Assembly (NCBI GenBank): GCA_027036095.1
Contig: JALVTA010000119.1
Location: forward strand, 1 to 7,397
Reading direction: 5' to 3'
DNA from: Thiotrichales bacterium
GTDB lineage: Bacteria; Pseudomonadota; Gammaproteobacteria; Thiomicrospirales; Thiomicrospiraceae
DNA: 7,397 bases
A program made the position numbers and the translations under genes. Positions 1 to 6,089 of the stretch are shown here, one piece after another; positions within the stretch are counted from its first letter, which is position 1, and every line of letters starts with the position of its first letter. The notes beneath the pieces were generated by a model. It did no database searches. It was not told where the DNA came from and saw only the letters and a program-made list of their open reading frames with translations.

Positions 1-481
1 CCAACTGATAGGTTTCTCCGTCCTTGGCAATTTCCAGCACCACATCCCACTTGCCCTTGAGCGGCAGTTTAAGGGTGCCGGCAAAGGTGCCGTCCGGCTG
101 GCGTTTGAGCACGATCTGACCATCCTGACGCTTGTCGGCAGGCCGGTAGTAGAACAGCGTTGCCTTGTCCCCCACGATGGTCGCACCACTGTTGAGCACA
201 TAGATGCGTGCATGCACCGGTGCGGGCTCGTTCTGCGTCAGCAGCGGTATGCGAAGATCAAGCGCCCAACCCTTGCCCTTGAGATCTTTTTCCCGTCTCA
301 GAATATCCGCCACGGACTCTTCTGCATGGTCCAGATCTGTCTTGACCAGGCCGGGGTTGGTGACAATGGCCATGTTGACCATGAACAGGTTGACCGACAA
401 CACCAGCACCAGCATCACCAGCCACCCGATAACGAAGGGATTGCGCCAGGGACGACTCCAGTCCTTCTTTTCACCACTCAC
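1..481 (-). CDS. ccoH: Cytochrome cbb3 oxidase assembly protein CcoH/FixH (3' end off window)
   Basis: FixH-family inner-membrane protein needed for assembly and stability of cbb3 oxidase. Translation gives 160 residues before the window edge, close to the family's usual full length of about 160-170, so little is missing. Seen: a short charged N-terminus with the pattern WSRPWRNPFVIGW, one membrane helix at about residues 17-40, the FixH-typical stretch TNPGL at 41-45 just after the helix, and a predicted periplasmic beta-rich domain ending in GKWDVVLEIAKDGETYQL. The start is GTG at 481, chosen because AGAGG lies about nine bases upstream and no in-frame ATG comes before the membrane helix. 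It follows ccoG as in many cbb3 loci, but a strong terminator hairpin stands between them, so it may be transcribed separately or by read-through. The stop codon is not visible. Confidence 0.88.
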   Translation of the reverse strand, partial: MSGEKKDWSRPWRNPFVIGWLVMLVLVLSVNLFMVNMAIVTNPGLVKTDLDHAEESVADILRREKDLKGKGWALDLRIPLLTQNEPAPVHARIYVLNSGATIVGDKATLFYYRPADKRQDGQIVLKRQPDGTFAGTLKLPLKGKWDVVLEIAKDGETYQL

Positions 482-507
482 TGCCGTTACCTCTTCTGTT
501 CTGTGCC

Positions 508-556
508 TGCCCATGCGCATGCACACTGTCCGGTGCCCATGCAGATGTGCATGCAG
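508..556. repeat. GCATG-rich imperfect direct and inverted repeats in the ccoH leader
   Basis: TGCCCATGC occurs at 508-516 and again at 534-542, 26 bases apart, each followed by a GCATGC-containing stretch. GCATGCACA (517-525) and TGTGCATGC (546-554) form a nine-base inverted repeat with a 20-base spacer. The block lies between the ccoG terminator and the ccoH ribosome binding site. In ccoH mRNA it could fold into a hairpin. Whether it has a regulatory role is not known; it may only be a low-complexity spacer. Confidence 0.5.
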
Positions 557-561
557 AAACG

Positions 562-592
562 AAAAACCCCTGGCGCACACATGCGCCAGGGG
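562..592 (-). terminator. Intrinsic terminator after ccoG
   Basis: Read on the minus strand, an 11-base-pair GC-rich perfect stem (567-592, arms CCCCTGGCGCA and TGCGCCAGGGG, four-base loop) is followed at once by five T and then more T-rich sequence. It begins 25 bases past the ccoG stop codon. This is a textbook Rho-independent terminator. It sits between ccoG and ccoH, two genes that are commonly co-transcribed, so it may be partial or conditional. Confidence 0.85.
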
Positions 593-616
593 CACCATTA
601 TACGAGCCACGTTCCT

Positions 617-2203
617 TCAGCGCTTGGGCCCGATGAAGACGCTCTCGTATGTCGTTCTGATCTCCGGATGGTTCTGATCCTGCACGATGATGCGGATCGG
701 TGCCCGTCCATTCTTGAGCGCCGATTTGGGCAGCCGCACCCGCACGATCGCCTGACCGACGGTACCCGGTTCGACCGGAACCACGCGATCCGTCAGAAAC
801 ACCAGCCCCTTCGGTCCTTCGACGGTGATTTTGGCCATCATCTTGTTGGGCGTCTTGTTGACGATCTTGACCGTGTACTTGTTCTGAATGGTGCCATCAC
901 TCATCTGCACGAACAGCGGGGCGCGATCGTGCAACGCCTTGACATCAATGGGTGACAGATGGGTCAGTTTCCACAGCAGCAGTCCTGCCGCGATGGTCAT
1001 GACCGTAATGTAGATCAGCACCCGCGGCCGTTTGTACCACTTGGGCGTCTCCTTGCCGAGGAAATCATCGAGCGATGCGTAACGGATCAGCCCTTTGGGC
1101 TTCTTGATCTTTTCCATGATGCTGTCGCAGGCATCGATGCAAAGCCCACAGGTGATGCAGCCGAACTGCTGCCCGAGACGGATATCCACACCGGTCGGGC
1201 ACACATCGACGCACAGATGGCAGTCGATACAGTCACCGAAATGATGGTCGGCCTCCTCATTGGCCCGTTGACGCAGCGTTTCCTGCACCTTTTTCTTCGC
1301 CGCGCGCTCATCCATGCCCTCGGCAAGGAACTGCTCCATCAGCTTCTCTTCCTCACCCTTGGCCTTGTACTGCTGAAGCAGCTTGCGCACATAGGCGTTG
1401 CGTTCCTTCATCTGCGCGCGAGGCTCGCCGCGGTCCTTGTCATAGGTGGGCACGATCGTAGCTTCATCGATCATGGCGCCCTGAATGCGCGCATAGGGGC
1501 AGAAGCCGATGCACACCTGCTCACGCATGAAGCCGGCAAAGAAATAGGTCGCCAGCCCCAGACCGATCAGCGTGAGCCACTCCCATTTGCCGAGATCCAG
1601 ATGGAACAGGCGCTTCCACAGATCAAACGAATCGGTAAAGAAGGCCAGAAAACTGAATGAGGTGGCAAAGCCGATCAGCAGCCATACCAGATGCTTGGGC
1701 AGCTTGACCTTAATCTTCTCCCAGTTGAGTGGCTGCTGGTCCAGCTTGATACGCTTGGCCGGTGGTCCCTCAAATTTCTCCTCAAGCCAGGTGAACACAT
1801 CCGTCCACACGGTGTGAAAGCAGAAATAGCCACACCATACCCGTCCGGCAATGGCCGTCACCGCCGCCAGCAGCAACGCGAAAAACAGCAGAATCATCGC
1901 CAGCACCCAGATATCCTGGGGCAGAATGGTGATACCGAAGAAGTGGAACTGCCGGTTTGGCAGATCCCACAAAATCGCCTGATGCCCATTCCAGCGCAGA
2001 TACGGACCAAAGAACAGGGTCAGCCAGACACTGGCTGCAATCCACTTGAGCGTCCGGTAATGACCAGGAATGCGCTTGGCATGCACTGTCTTGCCCGTGT
2101 TGACAGGCAGAATCTCAACACCAATGTCTTCAAGCGTCTTCGAGTTGACCTCGTACTCATCGAGCAGTGAGGCCCGAGTTCCGTCACGATGCTGTTCGCT
2201 CAT
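617..2203 (-). CDS. ccoG: Cytochrome cbb3 oxidase accessory protein CcoG (FixG/RdxA family), with an extra helical segment
   Basis: Integral inner-membrane polyferredoxin for cbb3 biogenesis. A Rhodobacter homologue is described as a Cu(II) reductase supplying Cu(I) for the CuB centre. Membrane helices are likely at about 54-66, 97-119, 170-190, 208-225 and 394-412. Membrane cysteine motifs are WCGYFCF (C124, C128) and CIGFCPYARIQG (C231, C235). A 2x[4Fe-4S] ferredoxin region follows: C325, C328, C331, C335-Pro and C349, C352, C355, C359. Residues about 420-528 form the family's periplasmic Ig-like C-terminal domain. At 528 residues it exceeds the usual roughly 460-490. The surplus is a charged, probably helical stretch at about 263-321, between the RGEPR motif and the first cluster. 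The ATG at 2203 has a modest AGGG site seven bases upstream. It lies after the small membrane gene and before ccoH, with terminators on both sides. Confidence 0.95.
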   Translation of the reverse strand: MSEQHRDGTRASLLDEYEVNSKTLEDIGVEILPVNTGKTVHAKRIPGHYRTLKWIAASVWLTLFFGPYLRWNGHQAILWDLPNRQFHFFGITILPQDIWVLAMILLFFALLLAAVTAIAGRVWCGYFCFHTVWTDVFTWLEEKFEGPPAKRIKLDQQPLNWEKIKVKLPKHLVWLLIGFATSFSFLAFFTDSFDLWKRLFHLDLGKWEWLTLIGLGLATYFFAGFMREQVCIGFCPYARIQGAMIDEATIVPTYDKDRGEPRAQMKERNAYVRKLLQQYKAKGEEEKLMEQFLAEGMDERAAKKKVQETLRQRANEEADHHFGDCIDCHLCVDVCPTGVDIRLGQQFGCITCGLCIDACDSIMEKIKKPKGLIRYASLDDFLGKETPKWYKRPRVLIYITVMTIAAGLLLWKLTHLSPIDVKALHDRAPLFVQMSDGTIQNKYTVKIVNKTPNKMMAKITVEGPKGLVFLTDRVVPVEPGTVGQAIVRVRLPKSALKNGRAPIRIIVQDQNHPEIRTTYESVFIGPKR

Positions 2204-2270
2204 AAGTTCGCCCTATGCTACCTAAACGTTATTTATGGCAAATAATAAAAAAATTTAGCCGACCCTCATA
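2204..2270 (-). promoter_or_regulatory. AT-rich ccoG leader, probable promoter region
   Basis: This stretch lies between the upstream terminator (2271-2308) and the ccoG start, so ccoG probably needs a promoter here. It is very AT-rich, with a run of T on the minus strand around 2247-2254, then TTGCCA (2241-2236), which could be a -35 element. No well-spaced -10 box stands out; the nearest, GCATAG, would place the transcript start almost at the ATG. No Fnr box is visible. The exact promoter is undetermined. Confidence 0.3.
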
Positions 2271-2308
2271 ACTAAAAAAGCCTATCACATGAGATAGGCT
2301 TTTTTAGT
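2271..2308. terminator. Terminator after the 46-residue membrane protein gene (symmetric)
   Basis: A perfect 16-base-pair inverted repeat with a six-base loop. The core stem is GCCTATC/GATAGGC, flanked by six A on one side and six T on the other, so it can work on either strand. It begins 17 bases past the stop codon of the minus-strand small gene and is most likely its terminator. No plus-strand gene is seen that would use it in the other direction. Confidence 0.85.
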
Positions 2309-2325
2309 GGATTCATGATCAGGCC

Positions 2326-2466
2326 TTACTGATCACTGCCATCCTCACCTGTTTCACCTTCCATGCCCTGAATGGCCTTCCAAGCATAACCCACAAGCGC
2401 GACAACAGTCAGCACTACCGTCAGAATGGATCCCCAGAGTACCCAGTCGTTGTTGAGATCGCCCAT
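2326..2466 (-). CDS. Small single-helix membrane protein (46 residues), cbb3 locus, unnamed
   Basis: I do not recognise this protein by name. The translation is MGDLNNDWVLWGSIL, then a hydrophobic stretch ending in GYAWKAIQ, then an acidic tail ending in GEDGSDQ. One membrane helix is clear at about residues 9-29. The positive lysine follows the helix and the tail is strongly acidic. The ATG at 2466 has an excellent GAGGAG seven bases upstream, in the same TGAGGAG context as ccoP, which argues strongly that it is translated. It sits between ccoP and ccoG in the same direction but is bracketed by two terminators, so it is probably its own transcription unit, with a perfect Fnr box upstream. 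In size and topology it resembles CcoM, the small extra subunit found in the Pseudomonas stutzeri cbb3 oxidase, but homology is not shown. A cbb3 subunit or assembly aid is the inference; the coding call itself is firm. Confidence 0.8.
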   Translation of the reverse strand: MGDLNNDWVLWGSILTVVLTVVALVGYAWKAIQGMEGETGEDGSDQ

Positions 2467-2495
2467 GACCTATCTCCTCAGTGATTGCTTATGTT

Positions 2496-2522
2496 GTTAT
2501 AAACGCTTTTAGGACAATTAAA
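2496..2522 (-). promoter_or_regulatory. Candidate -10 elements for the small membrane gene
   Basis: Between the ccoP terminator and the small gene, two minus-strand hexamers match TATAAT at five of six positions: TTTAAT (2522-2517) and TATAAC (2501-2496). They would put transcript starts near 2510 and 2489. The Fnr box centred at 2581.5 would then lie at about -71.5 or -92.5, both spacings at which Fnr is known to activate class I promoters. Neither has a good -35 box, as expected for an activator-dependent promoter. The choice between them is open. Confidence 0.4.
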
Positions 2523-2531
2523 GCACAAAAC

Positions 2532-2563
2532 AAAAAAAGGGGGAATGTCGCCATTCCCCCTTT
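2532..2563 (-). terminator. Intrinsic terminator of the ccoNOQP operon
   Basis: On the minus strand a 12-base-pair perfect stem (2536-2563, core GGGGGAATG/CATTCCCCC, loop GCGA) runs into seven T and a further T-rich stretch. It begins about 30 bases past the ccoP stop codon. This is a strong Rho-independent terminator. It ends the structural operon before the small membrane gene. Confidence 0.9.
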
Positions 2564-2574
2564 CCATTCAGAAG

Positions 2575-2588
2575 TTGATCATAATCAA
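2575..2588 (-). promoter_or_regulatory. Perfect Fnr/Anr box between ccoP and the small membrane gene
   Basis: TTGATCATAATCAA matches the Fnr/Anr consensus TTGAT-N4-ATCAA at all ten fixed positions. The palindrome extends by three more bases on each side (2572-2591, outer AAG and CTT). It starts seven bases past the ccoP stop codon and upstream of the operon terminator. It is therefore well placed to serve a minus-strand promoter for the 46-residue gene rather than ccoP itself. Fnr-family proteins bind such sites when oxygen is low. Confidence 0.75.
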
Positions 2589-2594
2589 CTTTCC

Positions 2595-3527
2595 TTACTG
2601 GCCACCTCCCAGCTCATGCACATAGATGGCCAGACGCTTGACGTCCTTCTCACCCAGACGCGGCTTCCATGAAGGCATGACCGCACGACGGGTACAGTCG
2701 ATCAGGTGACCATTTTTCTTCACGTTGACACCGTACTTGATGGTACGAACGACCGCATCACGCTGGGTCTGCTCGTTCATCAGCGTGCAGGAGCCATCGT
2801 TCACCGGCGCGAAACGCCAGATCTTGTCGGTCAGGTTGGCTGCACCGTTGGGCGCGACAGGCTTGCCGGTAGGACCGTGACAGGCCACGCACATGCCCTT
2901 GGCAAAGATTGCCTTGCCTGCGGCAACAGACGGATCATTACCCTTGCCTTCGGACAGCGCCATCACATAGTCAGCCACCTTTTCGATCTCATCATCGGTC
3001 AGGTTGCCCATCAGGCCACGGGCGGGCATGTTGCCCACGCGACCATTGGCAATGGATGCGTAGATCTGATTGATATGTCCACCCCACAGCCAGTCGTCAT
3101 CAGCCAGCACCGGGAAGTTGGGGTTACCCATGCCACCTGCACCATGACAGGCCGCACAGTTGTCACCGAAGAGCATCTTGGAGGTTGCCACCGCATACAG
3201 CTTGAGATCCTCATCCTTCATGATCTCGCTCAGCGGCTTGGAGGCCAGCGCCTCCTCCTTGTCGGCGAACTTGGCCTTACGCCACGCCTTCAGCTCGTTG
3301 TAACTCTCCTGATACTCCTTGACCGCCGTCCAGCCTGCTACGCCCTTTGTAAACCCGTTTGCCAGAGGAATGGTCGGGTAGTAGATGGCATAGAAGACGA
3401 TCATCACGAAACCGGCGTAGAACGCCAGCATCCACCACAGCGGGGGCGGATTATCCAGTTCACGGATATCCTCGTCCCAGATGTGGCCAGTATTGCCCTC
3501 ATTGGGCCAGGGGTTGTGTCCAGCCAT
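2595..3527 (-). CDS. ccoP: Cytochrome cbb3 oxidase subunit III, dihaem cytochrome c CcoP
   Basis: Membrane-anchored dihaem cytochrome c that passes electrons from soluble c-type carriers towards CcoO and CcoN. At 310 residues it is of usual family length. Seen: a soluble N-terminus containing HIWDEDIRELDNPPP, which is the FixP signature; one membrane helix at about 31-50; haem site 1 CAACH (124-128) with likely axial Met167 in GNMPA; and haem site 2 CVACH (213-217) with likely axial Met284 in AVMPSW. Two further cysteines, C247 and C278, flank a longer-than-usual loop just before Met284. They could form a disulfide in the periplasm. The ATG at 3527 has GAGGAG seven bases upstream. It is the last gene of ccoNOQP, 21 bases after ccoQ, and is followed by a strong terminator. 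Confidence 0.97.
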   Translation of the reverse strand: MAGHNPWPNEGNTGHIWDEDIRELDNPPPLWWMLAFYAGFVMIVFYAIYYPTIPLANGFTKGVAGWTAVKEYQESYNELKAWRKAKFADKEEALASKPLSEIMKDEDLKLYAVATSKMLFGDNCAACHGAGGMGNPNFPVLADDDWLWGGHINQIYASIANGRVGNMPARGLMGNLTDDEIEKVADYVMALSEGKGNDPSVAAGKAIFAKGMCVACHGPTGKPVAPNGAANLTDKIWRFAPVNDGSCTLMNEQTQRDAVVRTIKYGVNVKKNGHLIDCTRRAVMPSWKPRLGEKDVKRLAIYVHELGGGQ

Positions 3528-3548
3528 GTCTTTACTCCTCAGAATCTC

Positions 3549-3734
3549 TTAATCGTCGTCGTTCAGCACGTCATATTTCTGCTGTTCCAGACGCTTGCGA
3601 CGTCCGGGGCTGAGCGCCCAGGCAAATGTGACCACAATGCCGATGAAGGCGCCCACCGTAATGATCACTCCAGCCCAGTCCTGGGCGGTCATCGCCGCCC
3701 AGTCCGTATGGAAGTAATCAGCCAGCTTACTCAC
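3549..3734 (-). CDS. ccoQ: Cytochrome cbb3 oxidase subunit IV, CcoQ/FixQ
   Basis: Small non-haem membrane subunit, reported in other bacteria to stabilise the cbb3 complex, especially the attachment of CcoP. The 61 residues include one membrane helix at about 20-41, then the basic cluster PGRRKRLEQQ and an acidic end NDDD, the arrangement typical of FixQ. The position between ccoO and ccoP supports the call. The start is GTG at 3734, which overlaps the end of ccoO by eight bases and has only a weak AAGG site; this suggests translational coupling to ccoO. The alternative start at Met15 would still leave the whole helix but has no better ribosome site and would lose the ccoO overlap. Confidence 0.9.
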   Translation of the reverse strand: MSKLADYFHTDWAAMTAQDWAGVIITVGAFIGIVVTFAWALSPGRRKRLEQQKYDVLNDDD

Positions 3735-4596
3735 GGTAAACCTTGCTGTCGTCCAGCTTGGTCATGGTGCCCAGCACCTGGAGGTAGGCAACCAGCGCAT
3801 CCAGTTCAGTGGTGCACTTCTTGTCAGGGTTGGGGTTGCCATAGGTACGCAGGTAGTCGTCAGCCAGCGCAATCTCCTCATCGGTGTAGGGTACACGCAG
3901 CATACGCATAACCTTCAGACGCGCCTTCATATCACGCTTGCCTACCTTGATGCGGCCAACGTACTGATCCGTCACGCAACGTTCAGCCAGCCAGGGATAG
4001 GCAGGCATGACGGACTCGGGCACCATGTCCTGCGGACGCATCAGGTGCAGCTTGTGCCATTCGTCGGAGTACTTGCCACCCACGCGCGCCAGATCGGGAC
4101 CGGTACGCTTGGAACCCCACTGGAACGGGTGGTCGTAGATGGACTCGGTCGCCAGCGAGTAGTGACCATAACGCTCACGCTCGTCGCGGAACGGTCGGAT
4201 CATCTGGGAATGGCAGTACATGCAGCCCTCACGCTCATAGATGTCACGCCCTGCCAGCTCCAGCGGCGTGTAGGGGCGCATGCCATCTCCCGGCTTCCAG
4301 TCGGACTTCCAGTTGCCGTTCTTGTCCTTGTAGTACAGACGCTTGTCGGCAACCAGCTTGCCGTTTTCCATATGGAAGTGACGTTCCCAGACCAGCTCCG
4401 GGAACTTCTCGTTCTTCAGGTTGCCCCACTTGTCCGTCCGTTCGGTGTAGTCCACCGCAGACTTCAGGTAGAACAGGGGAACGATCTCCACGATGCCCGC
4501 AATGGACACCATGAACGCAGTCGCCAGAAACAGCCCGAAAATGTTGCGTTCGAGCTTTTCCTGGAGATTCTTGGGTTGTTCGTTGTGATCAGCCAT
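3727..4596 (-). CDS. ccoO: Cytochrome cbb3 oxidase subunit II, monohaem cytochrome c CcoO, with an extra periplasmic segment
   Basis: Membrane-bound monohaem cytochrome c that delivers electrons to the CcoN haem-copper centre. Seen: a membrane helix at about 19-43, the family block RPYTPLELAGRDIYEREGC before haem motif CMYCH (125-129), the near-invariant stretch HSQMIRPFRDE after it, GSKRTGPDLARVGGKYSDEW at 161-180, and likely axial Met197 in PESVMPAYP. The C-terminus holds the usual TELDALVAYLQVLGT. At 289 residues it is well above the roughly 200-240 I know for the family. The surplus is mainly at about 45-104, between the helix and the haem domain, a tryptophan-, lysine- and aspartate-rich stretch. 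A second short extra piece holds C261. The ATG at 4596 has GAGGAG nine bases upstream. It follows ccoN after a 63-base spacer with a hairpin and overlaps ccoQ by eight bases. Confidence 0.97.
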   Translation of the reverse strand: MADHNEQPKNLQEKLERNIFGLFLATAFMVSIAGIVEIVPLFYLKSAVDYTERTDKWGNLKNEKFPELVWERHFHMENGKLVADKRLYYKDKNGNWKSDWKPGDGMRPYTPLELAGRDIYEREGCMYCHSQMIRPFRDERERYGHYSLATESIYDHPFQWGSKRTGPDLARVGGKYSDEWHKLHLMRPQDMVPESVMPAYPWLAERCVTDQYVGRIKVGKRDMKARLKVMRMLRVPYTDEEIALADDYLRTYGNPNPDKKCTTELDALVAYLQVLGTMTKLDDSKVYRE

Positions 4597-4623
4597 GTGT
4601 CATTGCTCCTCAACTTATTTGGT

Positions 4624-4652
4624 ATGGCAGGCGGGCACGAAGCCCGCCCCAT
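4624..4652 (-). other. Stem-loop in the ccoN-ccoO intercistronic spacer
   Basis: A seven-base-pair GC-rich stem (GGCGGGC/GCCCGCC, 4630-4648, five-base loop) is extended by a further four pairs, ATGG/CCAT, across a two-base bulge. No T-run follows on the minus strand, so it does not look like a full intrinsic terminator. It starts seven bases after the ccoN stop and ends before the ccoO ribosome site. It could set mRNA stability or the ccoN to ccoO expression ratio; that role is inferred. Confidence 0.55.
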
Positions 4653-4659
4653 GGCTTTA

Positions 4660-6081
4660 TCAGACTGCGGCAGTTGCCGGCTGACGGGATTTTGCTGTCG
4701 CAACGGTCATGATGACGTTGAACAGCATGACCAGACCACCCAGCACGACAAACACGCCGCCCATGGTACGCATGACATAGTAGGGATGCATGGCCGCCAC
4801 GGACTCGGCGAAGGTGTAGGCCAGCACGCCATACTCATCATACGCACGCCACATCAGACCCTGCATGATGCCGGATACCCACATGGCGACGATGTACAGC
4901 ACGGTGCCCAGCGTGTGCAACCAGAAGTGCCAGTTGATCAGCTTCATGCTGTACATTTCGGTATTCCACATTTTCATGACCATGTGGTACAGGGAGCCGA
5001 TTGCCACCATGGCAACCCAGCCCAGCGCACCGGAGTGTACATGACCGATGGTCCAGTCAGTGTAGTGGGACAGGGCGTTGACGGTCTTGGAAGACATGAC
5101 CGGACCTTCGAAGGTGGACATGGCGTAGAAGGCCAGCGCCATGATCAGGAATCGCAGGATGTAGTCCGTGCGCAGACGGTCCCAGGCGCCAGACAGGGTC
5201 AGCATGCCGTTCAGCGCGCCACCCCAAGAGGGAATGATCATCGCCAGAGAGATGACCGCACCCAGAGAGCCGGTCCAGTCAGGTACCGCAGTGTACTGCA
5301 GGTGGTGCGCACCCAGCCACACGTAACCAAAAATCAGCGCCCAGAAGTGGATCACGGACAGACGGTAGGAGTAGACCGGACGCTGAGCCTGCTTCGGCAC
5401 GAAGTAGTACATCATGCCCAGGAAACCGGCTGTCAGGAAGAAACCAACGGCGTTGTGACCCCACCACCACTGGATCATGGCATCCTGCACGCCACTGTAC
5501 AGTGAGTAGGACTTATACCAGGTCACCGGCAACGCCAGACCGTTAACCAGGAACAGATAGGTCACGGCGATGAACAGGGCCAGATAGAACCAGTTGGACA
5601 CGTAGACGTGCGGCACCTTCTCCTTGTCACGGGTGGCGATGGTCATGACGAAGACCATGGTCCACATCAGCCAGCCAATGGCGATGCCCACGTCGAAGAT
5701 CCACTCCATCTCGTGGTACTCACGCGCCTGAGAAAGGCCGAACGCGATACCGATGATGCCGCCCACGATGGAACCGACCAGGATCAGCGCGGCCGCCCAG
5801 GCACAGGGCACGCACCAGAGGCGGTTGCTGTTGGTGCGCTGCACGGAGTACAGGGACGTCACAAACAGCGCCAGTCCGCCAAAGGCGATGACCACCGTGT
5901 TGGTGTGCACAACACGCAGACGACCGAAAGTGATCTCCGGAATGTCGAAGTTCAGGAAAGGCCATGCCAGCTCGGCCGCCGCATAGGTACCGATCAGCGT
6001 ACCCGCCACGAATACGATGATGGCCAGCAACGTGCCGAACTTCAGCAGCCCGTATTCATACTTAGGCGTTGCAGAGTTCAT
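4660..6081 (-). CDS. ccoN: Cytochrome cbb3 oxidase subunit I, catalytic haem-copper subunit CcoN
   Basis: Catalytic subunit of the C-family haem-copper oxidase. It reduces O2 to water at the haem b3-CuB site and pumps protons across the inner membrane. At 473 residues it is normal for the family, with about twelve hydrophobic helices. Ligands seen: His59 and His349 for low-spin haem b; His209 (WGHNAVGF), His259 and His260 (GAHHL) for CuB; Tyr253 (FGYVW), the tyrosine expected to cross-link to the CuB histidine; His347 (GHVHSG) for haem b3; Glu325 (TFEGPVMSSKT). These are about two residues off the Pseudomonas stutzeri numbering. A CVPC motif at 90-93 is unusual. I chose ATG at 6081, with AAGGAG eight bases upstream, over GTG at 6090, whose first base lies inside that ribosome site. 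It is the first gene of the operon. Confidence 0.98.
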   Translation of the reverse strand: MNSATPKYEYGLLKFGTLLAIIVFVAGTLIGTYAAAELAWPFLNFDIPEITFGRLRVVHTNTVVIAFGGLALFVTSLYSVQRTNSNRLWCVPCAWAAALILVGSIVGGIIGIAFGLSQAREYHEMEWIFDVGIAIGWLMWTMVFVMTIATRDKEKVPHVYVSNWFYLALFIAVTYLFLVNGLALPVTWYKSYSLYSGVQDAMIQWWWGHNAVGFFLTAGFLGMMYYFVPKQAQRPVYSYRLSVIHFWALIFGYVWLGAHHLQYTAVPDWTGSLGAVISLAMIIPSWGGALNGMLTLSGAWDRLRTDYILRFLIMALAFYAMSTFEGPVMSSKTVNALSHYTDWTIGHVHSGALGWVAMVAIGSLYHMVMKMWNTEMYSMKLINWHFWLHTLGTVLYIVAMWVSGIMQGLMWRAYDEYGVLAYTFAESVAAMHPYYVMRTMGGVFVVLGGLVMLFNVIMTVATAKSRQPATAAV

Positions 6082-6089
6082 GATGAACA

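Noticed and set aside
212..1660. Long plus-strand open frames opposite ccoH and ccoG
   Set aside because: They lie antisense to clear family members, lack ribosome sites and have no recognisable domains. They are by-products of GC-biased codon use.
2271..2308. The 16-base-pair perfect palindrome as an attachment site or mobile element end
   Set aside because: Its A-tract/stem/T-tract layout and position 17 bases past a stop codon fit a terminator. No transposase, integrase or matching second copy is present.
2706..3911. A 401-residue plus-strand open frame opposite ccoP and ccoQ
   Set aside because: It is antisense to CcoP, which has both haem motifs intact. There is no domain signal or ribosome site.
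4045..5505. A 486-residue plus-strand open frame opposite ccoO and ccoN
   Set aside because: Its His/Gln/Arg/Val-rich composition is typical of a translated complement of a membrane protein gene. CcoN and CcoO on the other strand have all their ligands.
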